Assembly: GCA_963790575.1 (NCBI GenBank)
Contig: CAWBPD010000026.1
Span: forward strand, 62,001 to 126,000
DNA from: CAVTSA01 sp963790575
GTDB taxonomy: Bacteria > Chloroflexota > Dormibacteria > Dormibacterales > Dormibacteraceae
DNA: 64,000 nt
Direction of reading: 5' to 3'
Positions 34,820-45,669 of this stretch are shown piece after piece. The number at the start of each line of letters is the position of its first letter. Positions within the stretch are counted from its first letter, which is position 1. The position numbers and the translations under genes are program-made. Under the pieces are notes generated by a model. It saw only the letters and a program-made list of their open reading frames with translations, had not been told where the DNA came from and did no database searches.

Positions 34820-35596
34820 ATGGATCTGAAGCTGCGCGGGCGGCGCGCGCTCGTCACCGCGGCGAGCCGGGGGTTGGGCCGCGCCTGTGCTGAGGCCTTG
34901 GCCCGGGAAGGCGCGCAAGTGGTGATCGTGGCACGCGGCCTGGAGTGCCTGGCCGCCACCGCGGACGAGATCGGCGCGGTCGGCCGGCAGGCGCTCGACA
35001 TGGCCGACCCGGCTGCCCCGGCGAAGGCGGTGGCGGCCGCCGTCGACACGCTGGGAGGCCTGGACATCCTGGTCGCCAACGCCGGCGGGCCGCCGCCCGG
35101 GACCTTCACCTCCACGCCGCCCGAGGCCTGGGACGTGGGGTTCCAGCTCACGCTTCAGAGCACGGTGCGGCTGCTGCGGGAGAGCCTGCCCCACCTGCGG
35201 GACTCGCCCCAGCCAAGGGTGGTGATCGTGACCTCCTCCTCGGTCCGGGAGCCGATCCCCAACCTGGTCCTTTCCAACGCCTTCCGCTCCGCCGTGACCG
35301 CCACCGCCAAGACGCTCTCCCGTGAGGTGGCCCCGCTCGGCGTCACGATCAACTGCCTGGCGCCCGGACGCTTCGCCACCAATCGTGTGCACGAGCTCGA
35401 TGAGGCCACGGCGAAGCTGGAGCGGAAGACGCGGGCCGAGGTGGAGGAGGCCAGCGTGGCGGCGATCCCGGCCGGCCGCTACGGTGAGCCGGCCGAGTTC
35501 GGTGCGGTCTGCGCCTTTCTCTGCTCCCAGCAGGCCGGGTACCTGACCGGGCAGACCGTCGTGCTCGACGGTGGCGCGCTGCGCGCCACGCTGTGA
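34820..35596 (+). CDS. SDR-family protein with altered active site
   Basis: 258 residues. The cofactor loop is TAASRGLGRACAEAL (canonical TGxxxGIG altered) and NAG is kept in LVANAGGPPPG. After the SSSV strand the catalytic YxxxK is missing: the region reads LVLSNAFRSAVTATAKTLSR, with Ser-Asn-Ala-Phe in place of the Tyr block. This matches the BKR-like SDR subgroup annotated as lacking the perfect tetrad. It may be inactive as an oxidoreductase or use other residues. It sits 6 bp after the KimA-like gene and 25 bp before an aminotransferase. Confidence 0.83.
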   Translation: MDLKLRGRRALVTAASRGLGRACAEALAREGAQVVIVARGLECLAATADEIGAVGRQALDMADPAAPAKAVAAAVDTLGGLDILVANAGGPPPGTFTSTPPEAWDVGFQLTLQSTVRLLRESLPHLRDSPQPRVVIVTSSSVREPIPNLVLSNAFRSAVTATAKTLSREVAPLGVTINCLAPGRFATNRVHELDEATAKLERKTRAEVEEASVAAIPAGRYGEPAEFGAVCAFLCSQQAGYLTGQTVVLDGGALRATL

Positions 35597-35621
35597 CGCG
35601 GGCGAGCGGAGGGATGTGACG

Positions 35622-36812
35622 ATGACGATGCGATTCGCGGAACGCATGAGCCGGTTGGGGACCGAGAGCGCCTTCGAGGTGCTGGCGCGGGCCCGGCAGA
35701 TCGAAGCGACCGGGCGCGACGTCGTCCACCTTGAGATCGGTGAACCCGATTTCGCGACCCCCGACAACGTCGTCGAGGCTGCGGTCTCGGCCCTCCACGG
35801 TGGCGCTACGCACTACACGCCGGCTGGGGGGATCCCGGAGGTCCGCGAGGCGCTGGCCGGGTTCGTCGGCCGGCGCACTGGGGCCGACGTCGACCCGCGA
35901 GAGGTGGTCCTGGTCCCGGGCTCCAAGAACATCGTCCACTTCACGCTGCTCTGCTGCGTCGAACCCGGCGACGAGGTGCTCTACCCCGATCCCGGCTATC
36001 CCGCGTACGCCTCGCTGGCCGGATTCGTGGGCGCGCGCCCGGTGCCGGTGCCGCTGCGCGAGGAGCACGACTTCCGGATCGACCTGGAGCGGTTGGCGGC
36101 ATCCATCAGCGACCGCACCCGGGTCCTGATCCTCAACACCCCGCACAACCCGACCGGCGGCATGCTCACCCGGGCCGACCTGGAGGAGATCGCGCGGCTG
36201 GCCCAGCGCCACGACCTGATCGTCCTCTCCGACGAGATCTATTCCCAGATCGTCTACGACGCGGAGCACGTCTCGATGCTGTCCATCCCGGGCATGAAGG
36301 AGCGCACCGTGCTCCTGGACGGGATGTCAAAGGCGTACGCGATGTGCGGCTGGCGGCTCGGCTACGGCGTCGCGCCGCTGGAGCTGGCCCAGCGGTTCGA
36401 GCAACTCATGATCAACACCTCCTCGTGCGCTGCTGCGTTCACGCAGCTGGCGGCGGTGGAGGCGTGGGACTCCCCCGAGTCGGACCGCGCGGTGGCTCGC
36501 ATGGTGGCCGCGTTCCGGAGCCGTCGGGACCTCCTGGTGGAGCGCCTGAACCGCCTTCCGGGGGTGCGCTGCCGGGCCCCGCAGGGCGCGTTCTACGCCT
36601 TCCCCAACATCGAGGGCACGGGCCTCGACGAGCACGCGCTGGCGGCCGGCCTGCTCGAGGAAGCGGGGGTCGCGGTCCTCGCCGGCACCGCCTTCGGCGC
36701 CGGCGGCCGTGGTTTCATCCGGCTCGCCTACACCCAGGCGGAGGCCGATCTGGAGCGGGGCCTGGCACGGATGGGGGCATACCTGGAGACACACCACCGG
36801 GCCGCCGTCTGA
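35622..36812 (+). CDS. Class I/II PLP-dependent aminotransferase
   Basis: 396 residues from ATG 35622 with GGAGGG at 35608-35613. Fold-type I markers: EIGEPDFATPDNVVEAA, LNTPHNPTGGMLT, SDEIYSQIVYD, the PLP lysine in LDGMSKAYAMCGWRLGYG and Arg in GFIRLAYTQ. It belongs with aspartate/aromatic aminotransferases of the AspC/PatA group; substrate cannot be chosen, though tyrA and the trp genes elsewhere in the window make an aromatic role possible. It follows the SDR gene on the same strand. Confidence 0.9.
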   Translation: MTMRFAERMSRLGTESAFEVLARARQIEATGRDVVHLEIGEPDFATPDNVVEAAVSALHGGATHYTPAGGIPEVREALAGFVGRRTGADVDPREVVLVPGSKNIVHFTLLCCVEPGDEVLYPDPGYPAYASLAGFVGARPVPVPLREEHDFRIDLERLAASISDRTRVLILNTPHNPTGGMLTRADLEEIARLAQRHDLIVLSDEIYSQIVYDAEHVSMLSIPGMKERTVLLDGMSKAYAMCGWRLGYGVAPLELAQRFEQLMINTSSCAAAFTQLAAVEAWDSPESDRAVARMVAAFRSRRDLLVERLNRLPGVRCRAPQGAFYAFPNIEGTGLDEHALAAGLLEEAGVAVLAGTAFGAGGRGFIRLAYTQAEADLERGLARMGAYLETHHRAAV

Positions 36813-36848
36813 CCCGGTCTGACTCCCGCCCGCAAGGTAATGCCAGGT

Positions 36849-36898
36849 TGTCCACACTGCGGGCCAAGAACGCCGGCGGTAAGCCCCGAGTGCGGACA
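36849..36898. repeat. Paired inverted element, family C (TGTCCGCA/TGCGGACA), 42-bp spacing
   Basis: TGTCCACACT (36849-36858) and AGTGCGGACA (36889-36898) are near-complements; the matched TGTCCxCA and TGCGGACA octamers start at 36849 and 36891, 42 bp apart. It lies between the aminotransferase and acs genes. Another family C pair with the same spacing is at 59686-59739. Confidence 0.6.
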
Positions 36899-36972
36899 CT
36901 TTGGGGTTGGCGGGGCTAGCGTAAGGGCGTGACGCGGCCGGCTCATGGCCCGAAGGAGGACAGAGGCACCCT

Positions 36973-38948
<1,976 letters not shown>

Positions 38949-38952
<4 letters not shown>

Positions 38953-39515
38953 GCGGGGTTCACGTAACCACCTGGTTCCTGGAGATGAGGGACGAGGCGG
39001 CGCTGCGGCCGGCGCCGCCTCCCCGCCGTCCCGTCGAGCTGCGCCAGGCGGTGGTGCCGAGCCCCGAGTTCTCACGCTTCCTCTACACCGCGGTGGGCGG
39101 CGACTGGTACTGGACCAACCGCCTCCCGTGGACCTACTCGGAGTGGCAGAGGTGGGCGGAACGGCCGGAGCTGTCGACCTGGGTCGCCCTGCAGGAGGGA
39201 AGTCCAGCCGGCTACTTCGAGCTGGAGGCGCAGCCGTTGGCCGGCGGTGGTGGTGGTACCCAAGTCGAGATCTCGGCCTTCGGGCTGCTCCCGCAGTTTC
39301 GAGGCGCCGGCATCGGCGGCTGGTTGCTGACGCAGGCCCTGCGCCGCGCCTGGAGGCTCGACCCGGGCCGGGTCTGGGTGCACACCTGCAGCCTGGACGG
39401 CCCCGCCGCGCTGCCCAATTACCGGGCGCGCGGCCTCAGCGTCTACCAGGAGCGGACGCTGGAGCAGGCACTGCCCGCGCAACCTCCCGGACCCTGGCCG
39501 GGCGCGCGCGGTTGA
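38949..39515 (+). CDS. GNAT acetyltransferase downstream of acs
   Basis: 188 residues from a GTG overlapping the acs stop (GTGA). Acetyl-CoA loop: LLPQFRGAGIGGWLLTQALR; substrate half TNRLPWTYSEWQRWAERP. The tight coupling to acs is interesting because Acs is often controlled by lysine acetylation (Pat/AcuA-type GNATs). Whether this single-domain GNAT modifies Acs is inference only; its N-terminal region does not look like AcuA or Pat. Confidence 0.82.
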
Positions 39516-39526
39516 CGGAGGGAGAG

Positions 39527-40459
39527 ATGGCGCGGACGCTGCGATTTGGGATCTGCACCGACCAGAACATGACCTGGGCGGAGACGGTCGAGCGGTGGCG
39601 GCACCTCGAGGCGCTTGGCTACGACAGCGTCTGGGACTGCGACCACCTGATACAGCCGTCGCGGCCGCAAGGGCCCTACTTCGAGGCCTGGACGCTCCTG
39701 GCCGGCCTCGCTGCGGTGACCGAGCGGATCCGGATCGGGGTCCTGGTGACCTGCAACACGTTCCGCAACCCGGCCGTGCTGGCCCGGCAGGCGATCACCG
39801 TCGACCACATCTCGGGAGGGCGCCTGGAGATGGGGCTGGGCGCGGGCTGGTACGAGCCCGAGCACCGGATGTTCGGCATTCCGCTTCCCCCCACGCGTGA
39901 GCTGGTGGACCGGTTCGAGGAGTCGGTGGAGGTGCTGGACCGCCTGTTCACTGAGGACGTGAGCTCCTTCGAGGGGCGGTACTACGCGCTCCGGGAGGCG
40001 CGGTCCCGCCCCGGCCCGGTGCAGCGGCCCCGGATCCCGCTCACGCTGGGCGCCTTCGGGCCCCGCATGCTGCGGATCGTGGCCCGGCGGGCCGACACCT
40101 GGAACGCGTTCGGCACGGCGCAGGAGATGCTGGAGCGGAATCAGCTGCTGGACCGCGAGTGCCGGCAGCTGGGGCGTGACCCGGACACGCTGCAGCGGTC
40201 CCTCTACTACTGGAAGATCTCCCGCGACGCGATCGACCCCTGGGAGTCGGAGGATGCGTTCGAGGCCATGGTGCGGCAGTACCTGGCCACGGGCGTCAAC
40301 CAGTTCGTCATCGACCAGCCCGACGAGGCGCGGGCCGGCATGCTGGAGCGGGTGGCGCGGAACGTCTTGCCGCGCCTGCGGGAGAAGACCACCTCCACGC
40401 CGCCGGAACCCGCCGCGGTCCCCGGCACCGTCTGGCACAACCCCAAGGACTACGTCTGA
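39527..40459 (+). CDS. LLM-class F420-dependent oxidoreductase
   Basis: 310 residues from ATG 39527 with GGAGGGAG just upstream. The luciferase-like barrel is clear: LRFGICTDQN, YDSVWDCDHLIQPS, RIRIGVLVTCNTFRNPAVLA, DHISGGRLEMGLGAGWYEPE and IPLTLGAFGPRMLRIVARRA. This subgroup uses coenzyme F420 in Actinobacteria and Chloroflexota relatives, so the organism probably makes F420, although no F420 biosynthesis gene is visible. Substrate unknown. It ends 114 bp before the aminotransferase, with a family B pair between. Confidence 0.88.
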   Translation: MARTLRFGICTDQNMTWAETVERWRHLEALGYDSVWDCDHLIQPSRPQGPYFEAWTLLAGLAAVTERIRIGVLVTCNTFRNPAVLARQAITVDHISGGRLEMGLGAGWYEPEHRMFGIPLPPTRELVDRFEESVEVLDRLFTEDVSSFEGRYYALREARSRPGPVQRPRIPLTLGAFGPRMLRIVARRADTWNAFGTAQEMLERNQLLDRECRQLGRDPDTLQRSLYYWKISRDAIDPWESEDAFEAMVRQYLATGVNQFVIDQPDEARAGMLERVARNVLPRLREKTTSTPPEPAAVPGTVWHNPKDYV

Positions 40460-40480
40460 ACCCCACCCCCACCCCAAAAG

Positions 40481-40540
40481 GCCATCTGTCGAGAGATGGC
40501 CCGGTCTCGGGCCCCCAGGCGGCACATCTGTCGACAGATG
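40481..40540. repeat. Paired palindromic element, family B, 42-bp spacing with inner hairpin
   Basis: CATCTGTCGAGAGATG (40483-40498) and the perfect palindrome CATCTGTCGACAGATG (40525-40540) have centres 42 bp apart. Between them GGCCCG/CGGGCC forms an inner hairpin. The pair fills the gap between the LLM gene and the class V aminotransferase, both rightward. Confidence 0.72.
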
Positions 40541-40573
40541 GGCAGAGGGTGAGGGCGATACGCTTGAGTTCGT

Positions 40574-41725
40574 ATGCAAGACAACGCGCGGCTCCTGCTC
40601 ATCCCCGGCCCGGTGAGCGCCGCGGAAGATGTTCTGGAGGCCTTGGGGCGTCCGGTCCCGTCGCACTACGGAGAAGCCTGGGCGCCGTTCTACGGTCGGG
40701 TACAGCAGCGGCTGCGCGCGATCGCCAGGACGGAGGGGACGGTCTTCCCCGTGTTCGGTCCTGGCACCGCCGGGATCGAGATGGCCCTCGGCAGCGTCCT
40801 CGCCCGGGGCGACGAGATCCTGGTCGGCACCAACGGCTACTTCGGCGACCGCCTGGTGATGGTGGCGCGCGCCATCGGGCTGGTGCCCCACGTGATCGAG
40901 TCGGCTCCCCGCCGCCCGCTCACCGTTGAGCAGCTCAACCAGGCGCTGGACGACCATCCCCAAGCCAGGCTGTTCGCGGTCGTCCACGACGAGACCTCAC
41001 TTGGCCTCCTCAACCCGATCCAGGACCTGTGCCCGGTGGCCGGCGAGCGCGGGCTGCTGACGCTGGTCGATGCGGTCGCCTCCTTCGCCGGGGTCGAGGT
41101 GGAGATGGATGCCTGGAAGGTGGATCTCATGGTCGGCACCATCAACAAGGCGCTCGCGGCCCCGGTCGGATTCGCGATCGTGGCCGCCGGCGAGGGTGCC
41201 TGGGCCGCCGTCGACGACGGTCGGGAGAAGCTGGCCGGCTGGTACCTCAACCTCGCCACCTGGCGGGCGGCGGAGCTGGAGGACCCGATCCACCCGACGC
41301 CCACCACCGTCGCCTCCAACGTCTTCGAGGCGCTGGGCGCGGCGCTCGATCGGATCGACCGCGAGGGCGGCATCGAAGCTCACCGCGAGCGCTCGGCGCG
41401 GGCCGCGGAGCGCGTCCGCTCGGGGATGCGGGAGCTCGGCTTCGAACCGGTCATCACGGGTGCGGCGGCGGCCCCGCTTCTGACCACGTTCTGGGTCCCG
41501 GAGGAGTTTTCCTTCCGGGACTACGCGGCCTTTCTGCGTGAGCGCCACGGGATCCGGATCAGCGGCGGGCTGGAGCCGTACCACGACCAGATGTTCCGCG
41601 TCGGCCACATGGGTCGCGCCGCCGACCCCGAGGTCACCGACCGGTTCCTGCACGCGACCGCCGAGTACCTGGAGCAGCGACGCCCGTCCCCGATTGCCGG
41701 CACTCAGGGTGTAGCGCGCCCCTGA
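40574..41725 (+). CDS. Class V aminotransferase (alanine-glyoxylate/serine-pyruvate type)
   Basis: 383 residues. N-terminal LLLIPGPVSAAEDVLEALGR and the PLP lysine in MVGTINKALAAPVGFAIV place it in the AGT/SPT group; HDETSLGLLNPI and ASVAS-like VDAVASFAGVEVEMD carry the PLP contacts. It would use glyoxylate or pyruvate as amino acceptor. The last 12 or so residues (PSPIAGTQGVARP) and the stop are encoded inside the first copy of the family D repeat at 41692, so the natural C-terminus was altered or extended by that repeat. Confidence 0.88.
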   Translation: MQDNARLLLIPGPVSAAEDVLEALGRPVPSHYGEAWAPFYGRVQQRLRAIARTEGTVFPVFGPGTAGIEMALGSVLARGDEILVGTNGYFGDRLVMVARAIGLVPHVIESAPRRPLTVEQLNQALDDHPQARLFAVVHDETSLGLLNPIQDLCPVAGERGLLTLVDAVASFAGVEVEMDAWKVDLMVGTINKALAAPVGFAIVAAGEGAWAAVDDGREKLAGWYLNLATWRAAELEDPIHPTPTTVASNVFEALGAALDRIDREGGIEAHRERSARAAERVRSGMRELGFEPVITGAAAAPLLTTFWVPEEFSFRDYAAFLRERHGIRISGGLEPYHDQMFRVGHMGRAADPEVTDRFLHATAEYLEQRRPSPIAGTQGVARP

Positions 41726-41791
41726 GGACTCCCCGATTGCCGGCACTCAGGGTGTGTAGCGCACCCCTGAGGACCCCGATTGCCGGCACTC
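41692..41791. repeat. Triple family D element: three GATTGCCGGCACTC copies at 43-bp intervals
   Basis: GATTGCCGGCACTC is repeated identically at 41692, 41735 and 41778, each 43 bp apart. The intervening spacers are nearly identical and contain CTCAGGGTG/CACCCCTGAG, an inner hairpin. The unit is thus a 43-bp tandem repeat, the only locus with three copies. The first copy encodes the aminotransferase C-terminus. Too few units and too uniform spacers for CRISPR. Confidence 0.75.
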
Positions 41792-41949
41792 AGGGTGTGT
41801 GTGGGCGGGGGTCAGATCGATGTCGGGGTAGATCTCGTCCTCGATCAGCCGCATCGCGGGGAGGATAGCAGGGAGCGTCCGGCGCCTATCCTGGTCGCGA
41901 TCCAGGCGACCGCCGAACGCGATGGGAGGGCAATGATGGGAGGGAGAGC

Positions 41950-44235
41950 GTGGCGATAGGCGAGATCACGATTCCGGGCTCAGTGCTCGGTCACGCCGTG
42001 CGCAGAGTCGAGGATCCCCGCTTCATCACCGGCCGCGGCGAGTACTGCGATGACGTGCCGCTCGCCACCGGCGGCCTGCACGTCGCCTTCGTCCGCTCTC
42101 CGGTGCCGCACGCCAGGATCCTGACCGTCGACGTCGAGGCCGCGGCCTCCATGCCAGGCGTGGTCGGCGTGTTCCGGGATCACGACCTGGGGCTGCCGGC
42201 GAGGCAGGAGATGGAGGCCATCGACCCCGCCTTCAACCGCCCCGCCCTGGCCCGCGACGTCGTCCGCTTCACCGGCGAGCCGATCGTGGCGGTGGTGGCC
42301 ACCGAGCGGGGCATCGCGGAGGACGCGGCCGAAGCGGTGTTTTGCGACTTCGACCCGCTGCCCGCGGTGGGCGGGATGCTGGACGCGCTCGACGATGGTG
42401 GCCCGCTTCTGTTCCCGGAGCACGGGACCAACCGGGCGTACCACGTTCGCAACGGCAGCCAGGACCAGGACGTGCTGGCCGGCGCCGAGGTCACGGTCAA
42501 GGCGCGGATCGTGAACCAGCGGCTGGCCCCGATCCCGATGGAACCCGATGTGGTCGTGGCCGAGCCCGACGGCGACGGGGTCCGGGCCTGGGTCTCGACC
42601 CAGAACCCGCACCAGGTACGCGATGAGATCGCGTCCAAGCTCGCCCTCGATTCCGGACTGGTCCGCGTGATCGCGCCCGACGTGGGCGGCGGCTTCGGCG
42701 CCAAGGGGTCGATCTACCCCGAGCAGGTGATCGTGACCGCCCTCGCGCGCCGCCTGCAACAGCAGGTGCGCTGGGTCGAGTCCCGCAGCGAGAACCTCCT
42801 CAACATGGTCCACGGGCGCGCCCAGATCAACGAGGTGGAGGTCGGGGCCACCCGCGACGGCCGGATCACCGGCTTGAGAGTCCACGTGGTCCAGGACGCG
42901 GGCGCCTATCCGGGGCTGGGCGCCTGGCTGCCCACCCTCACCGGGTGGATGGTGTCCGGCGTCTACGACCTCCGGAAGATCGACTTCAGCGCCACCGCGG
43001 TCGCCACCAACACCACTCCGGTGGCCGCCTACCGGGGCGCCGGGCGGCCGGAGGCGGCGCATCTGCTGGAGCGCACGGTCGACCTCCTCGCCGCCGAGCT
43101 GGGGATGGACCCGGTGGAGGTCCGCCGGCGGAACTTCATCCGCCCCGACCAGTTCCCCTACCAGACCGTGACGGGCATCGAGTACGACAGCGGCGACTAT
43201 GACAAGCCGCTTCGCGAGGCGCTGGACCGCGCCGGCTACGACGAGCTGCGGCGCGAGCAGGCCGAGCGCCGCGCTCGGGGGGACGGACGACTGCTGGGGA
43301 TCGGGGTCTCCACCTACGTCGAGGTCACGGGGCTGGGGCCGCCGAGCGAGCACGGCGCGGTCGAGGTGCACCCGGACGGGGAGATCGTCGTCCTCGCCGG
43401 CACCTCCGGTCACGGTCAGGGGCATGCCACCACCTACGCGCAGCTGGTCGCCGAACAGCTCCAGGTCCCGATCGAGCAGATCCGCTTCGTGCAGTCCGAC
43501 ACCGCCCAGGTCCCGACCGGGGGTGGCACCGGCGGCTCGCGGTCGATGCAGATGGGCGGGATCGCGATCAACACCGCCTGCGGCGAGGTGCTGGAGCGTG
43601 GGCGTCAACTGGCCGCGGAGGAGCTGGAGGCCGACCCACAAGACCTGGAGGTAGCGCGGGGCGGTTTCCGGGTCCGCGGCGTGCCGCAGTCGGTGGTGAC
43701 CTGGCAGCAGTTGGCGGTGCGCGAGGGCGGCCCCAAGGGCATTCACAGCGCCATCGATTTCCAGCAGCAAGGCTTGACGTACCCATTCGGCGCGCATGTC
43801 GCGGTGGTTGAGGTGGACCGCGAGACGGGCGACGCCCGGCTGCTCCGCCACGTCGCGGTGGACGACTGCGGCCCGATCCTGAACCCGCTGCTGGCCCAGG
43901 GGCAGCAGCACGGGGGCATCGCGCAGGGCGCGGCGCAGGCACTCTTCGAAGAGGTGGTCTACGATGCCGACGGCTCCCCCCGCTCGGCCTCGCTGATCGA
44001 CTATCAGATGCCGACCGCCAATGAGCTCCCCGCCTTCGAGACCTCCTTCACCCAGACGCCGACGCCGCACAACTCGCTGGGCGTGAAAGGGATCGGGGAG
44101 GCACCCACGATCGGGTCCACGCCCGCCATTCACAACGCGGTGGTGGACGCGCTCAGCCACCTCGGCGTGCGGCACGTGGACATGCCGTTGGCGCCGGACA
44201 AGCTCTGGCGCACGATGCAGGAGCACTCGCGATGA
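41950..44235 (+). CDS. Form-II CoxL / xanthine dehydrogenase-type molybdenum hydroxylase large subunit
   Basis: 761 residues from a GTG with GGGAGGGAGA upstream. Molybdopterin-site motifs: APDVGGGFGAKGSIYPEQ, the form-II active-site loop AAYRGAGRPEAAHLLER (form-I CO dehydrogenase has AYRCSFR), TSGHGQGHATTYAQ, and the catalytic Glu in GVKGIGEAPTIGSTP. It should hydroxylate a carbonyl or aromatic substrate; CO oxidation is not implied for form II. The usual FAD (CoxM) and 2Fe-2S (CoxS) partners are not adjacent. Its stop overlaps the HhH-GPD start (ATGA). Confidence 0.9.
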   Translation: MAIGEITIPGSVLGHAVRRVEDPRFITGRGEYCDDVPLATGGLHVAFVRSPVPHARILTVDVEAAASMPGVVGVFRDHDLGLPARQEMEAIDPAFNRPALARDVVRFTGEPIVAVVATERGIAEDAAEAVFCDFDPLPAVGGMLDALDDGGPLLFPEHGTNRAYHVRNGSQDQDVLAGAEVTVKARIVNQRLAPIPMEPDVVVAEPDGDGVRAWVSTQNPHQVRDEIASKLALDSGLVRVIAPDVGGGFGAKGSIYPEQVIVTALARRLQQQVRWVESRSENLLNMVHGRAQINEVEVGATRDGRITGLRVHVVQDAGAYPGLGAWLPTLTGWMVSGVYDLRKIDFSATAVATNTTPVAAYRGAGRPEAAHLLERTVDLLAAELGMDPVEVRRRNFIRPDQFPYQTVTGIEYDSGDYDKPLREALDRAGYDELRREQAERRARGDGRLLGIGVSTYVEVTGLGPPSEHGAVEVHPDGEIVVLAGTSGHGQGHATTYAQLVAEQLQVPIEQIRFVQSDTAQVPTGGGTGGSRSMQMGGIAINTACGEVLERGRQLAAEELEADPQDLEVARGGFRVRGVPQSVVTWQQLAVREGGPKGIHSAIDFQQQGLTYPFGAHVAVVEVDRETGDARLLRHVAVDDCGPILNPLLAQGQQHGGIAQGAAQALFEEVVYDADGSPRSASLIDYQMPTANELPAFETSFTQTPTPHNSLGVKGIGEAPTIGSTPAIHNAVVDALSHLGVRHVDMPLAPDKLWRTMQEHSR

Positions 44236-44780
44236 CGATCCGCTGGACCGGTGTGCCCGAGGCCGACCGGCTGCTGGAAGATGACCCTCTGGCCCTGCTG
44301 ATCGGGATGCTGCTCGACCAGCAGGTGAAGATGGAGAAGGCGTTCAGCGGTCCCTACGAGCTCCGGCAGCGGCTGGGCGCGGAACTGGACGCGGCGGCCA
44401 TCGCGGCGATGGAACCGGAGGAGCTGGACCGCGTCTTTCGCGAGCGGCCGGCGCTGCATCGCTTCCCCGGCAACATGGCCAGGCGCGTTCAGCAGCTGTG
44501 CGCCGCGGTGGCTCAGGAGTACGGCAACGACCCGGCCTCGATCTGGCGGGACGCGCCGTCCGGTGGCGAGCTGGCCCGCCGTCTGCGTGGCCTTCCGGGC
44601 TTCGGCGAGGGTAAAACCCGCATCATGGTTTCCGTGCTCGCCAAGCGCTTTGGCGTCCGCCCACCGGGCTGGGAGGCGGAGTCGGCGAACTGGCACTCGA
44701 TCGCGGATGTCGACTCCCCGGAGACGATGGCCCAGGCTCGCGAGGTGAAGCGAGCGATGAAGAAGGATGCGGGTGCCTGA
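44232..44780 (+). CDS. HhH-GPD family protein (TIGR03252-like)
   Basis: 182 residues; ATG overlaps the CoxL stop. LLIGMLLDQQVKMEKAFSGP and the helix-hairpin-helix LRGLPGFGEGKTRIMVSVLA place it in the endonuclease III/AlkA superfamily, in the compact actinobacterial-type subgroup. The catalytic Asp expected about 18 residues after the hairpin is not obvious (WEAESANWHSIADVDSPE), and there is no iron-sulfur cluster loop. It may bind or repair DNA bases; glycosylase activity is uncertain. The next gene, nudC, starts 14 nt before its stop. Confidence 0.82.
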   Translation: MTIRWTGVPEADRLLEDDPLALLIGMLLDQQVKMEKAFSGPYELRQRLGAELDAAAIAAMEPEELDRVFRERPALHRFPGNMARRVQQLCAAVAQEYGNDPASIWRDAPSGGELARRLRGLPGFGEGKTRIMVSVLAKRFGVRPPGWEAESANWHSIADVDSPETMAQAREVKRAMKKDAGA

Positions 44781-45591
44781 GCCGCCGTCCGAGGCGGTCG
44801 CCTTCGCGTTCCTCGACGGGCAGGTGCTGCTGCCCGAGCGCTGGCAGGCAGGCGTACTCCCGGGGTGGGCGGAGCTGCGGGGTTGGGAGCTCGTCGGGCC
44901 TCATGCCGCCGGCGCCTACCGGGGCCGGCCCACGGTCGCGCTGACGGTGGCGGAAGCCCCGCCCGGCTACACGCCACTTCCCCTCCGGCGCCTCCTGATG
45001 GTGGGGCCAGAGGACCTGGCGGCGGCGGCTGCGCTGGCGGCGCAGGTCAACGAGTGGGCGAACGGTCACCGCTACTGCGGACGCTGCGGGACTCCCACCG
45101 TCTGGCGTCCCGAGGAGCCGCGAGCGATGACCTGCCCCGGCTGTGGCGCTCTCCACTTCGCCCGCATCAACCCGGCCGTGATCACGGTCGTCCACCGCGG
45201 GGATGAGATCCTGCTCGCCCACAACAAGTCGATGGCACCTGGCTACTTCGCGCTCATCGCGGGCTTCGTGGAGCCGGGCGAGACGATGGAGGACACGGTA
45301 CGGCGGGAGGTCCACGAGGAGGTGGACCTGGAGGTCGGCGAGCCGGTCTACCAGTCAAGCCAGCCGTGGCCCTTCCCGAGTCAGCTGATGGCGGGTTTCT
45401 TCGCCCCCTACCGGTCGGGGGAGATCCGGGTCGACGATCTGGAGATCGGCGCCGCGGCCTGGTTCCACCGCGACCACCTGCCCGACACCTCGCACCGGCC
45501 ACCGCCGTATACGATCGCGGGGCGCCTCATCCAGCGCTGGGTGGAGAGCGGGCCGCGGGTCGGCGGTGGAACCCTCCGGCGCCCGTTCTAA
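44767..45591 (+). CDS. nudC: NAD(H)/RNA-decapping pyrophosphatase NudC
   Basis: 274 residues. Zinc ribbon: CGRCG and CPGCG; Nudix box GFVEPGETMEDTVRREVHEE; NudC-specific SSQPWPFPSQLMAGF. It hydrolyses NADH to NMNH and AMP and removes NAD caps from RNA. ATG 44767 lies inside the end of the HhH-GPD gene (14-nt overlap); a GTG six bases later is an alternative. Both genes follow the CoxL-like gene as one unit. Confidence 0.92.
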   Translation: MRVPEPPSEAVAFAFLDGQVLLPERWQAGVLPGWAELRGWELVGPHAAGAYRGRPTVALTVAEAPPGYTPLPLRRLLMVGPEDLAAAAALAAQVNEWANGHRYCGRCGTPTVWRPEEPRAMTCPGCGALHFARINPAVITVVHRGDEILLAHNKSMAPGYFALIAGFVEPGETMEDTVRREVHEEVDLEVGEPVYQSSQPWPFPSQLMAGFFAPYRSGEIRVDDLEIGAAAWFHRDHLPDTSHRPPPYTIAGRLIQRWVESGPRVGGGTLRRPF

Positions 45592-45669
45592 GTGGTCCCT
45601 GGTCCTCTTTCAGAACCCGGGTCAAATTACCCATTTCCTCACCCCGACCGGAGCGTGCAGGATGACACC

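Noticed and set aside
41692..41791. Three identical repeats considered as a CRISPR array
   Set aside because: Only three units, 14-bp core, spacers nearly identical, and no cas genes.
41747..41854. Small minus-strand frame beginning MRLIEDEIYPDID
   Set aside because: Only 35 codons, runs into the family D repeats, and has no ribosome site. It may be a gene remnant but cannot be supported.
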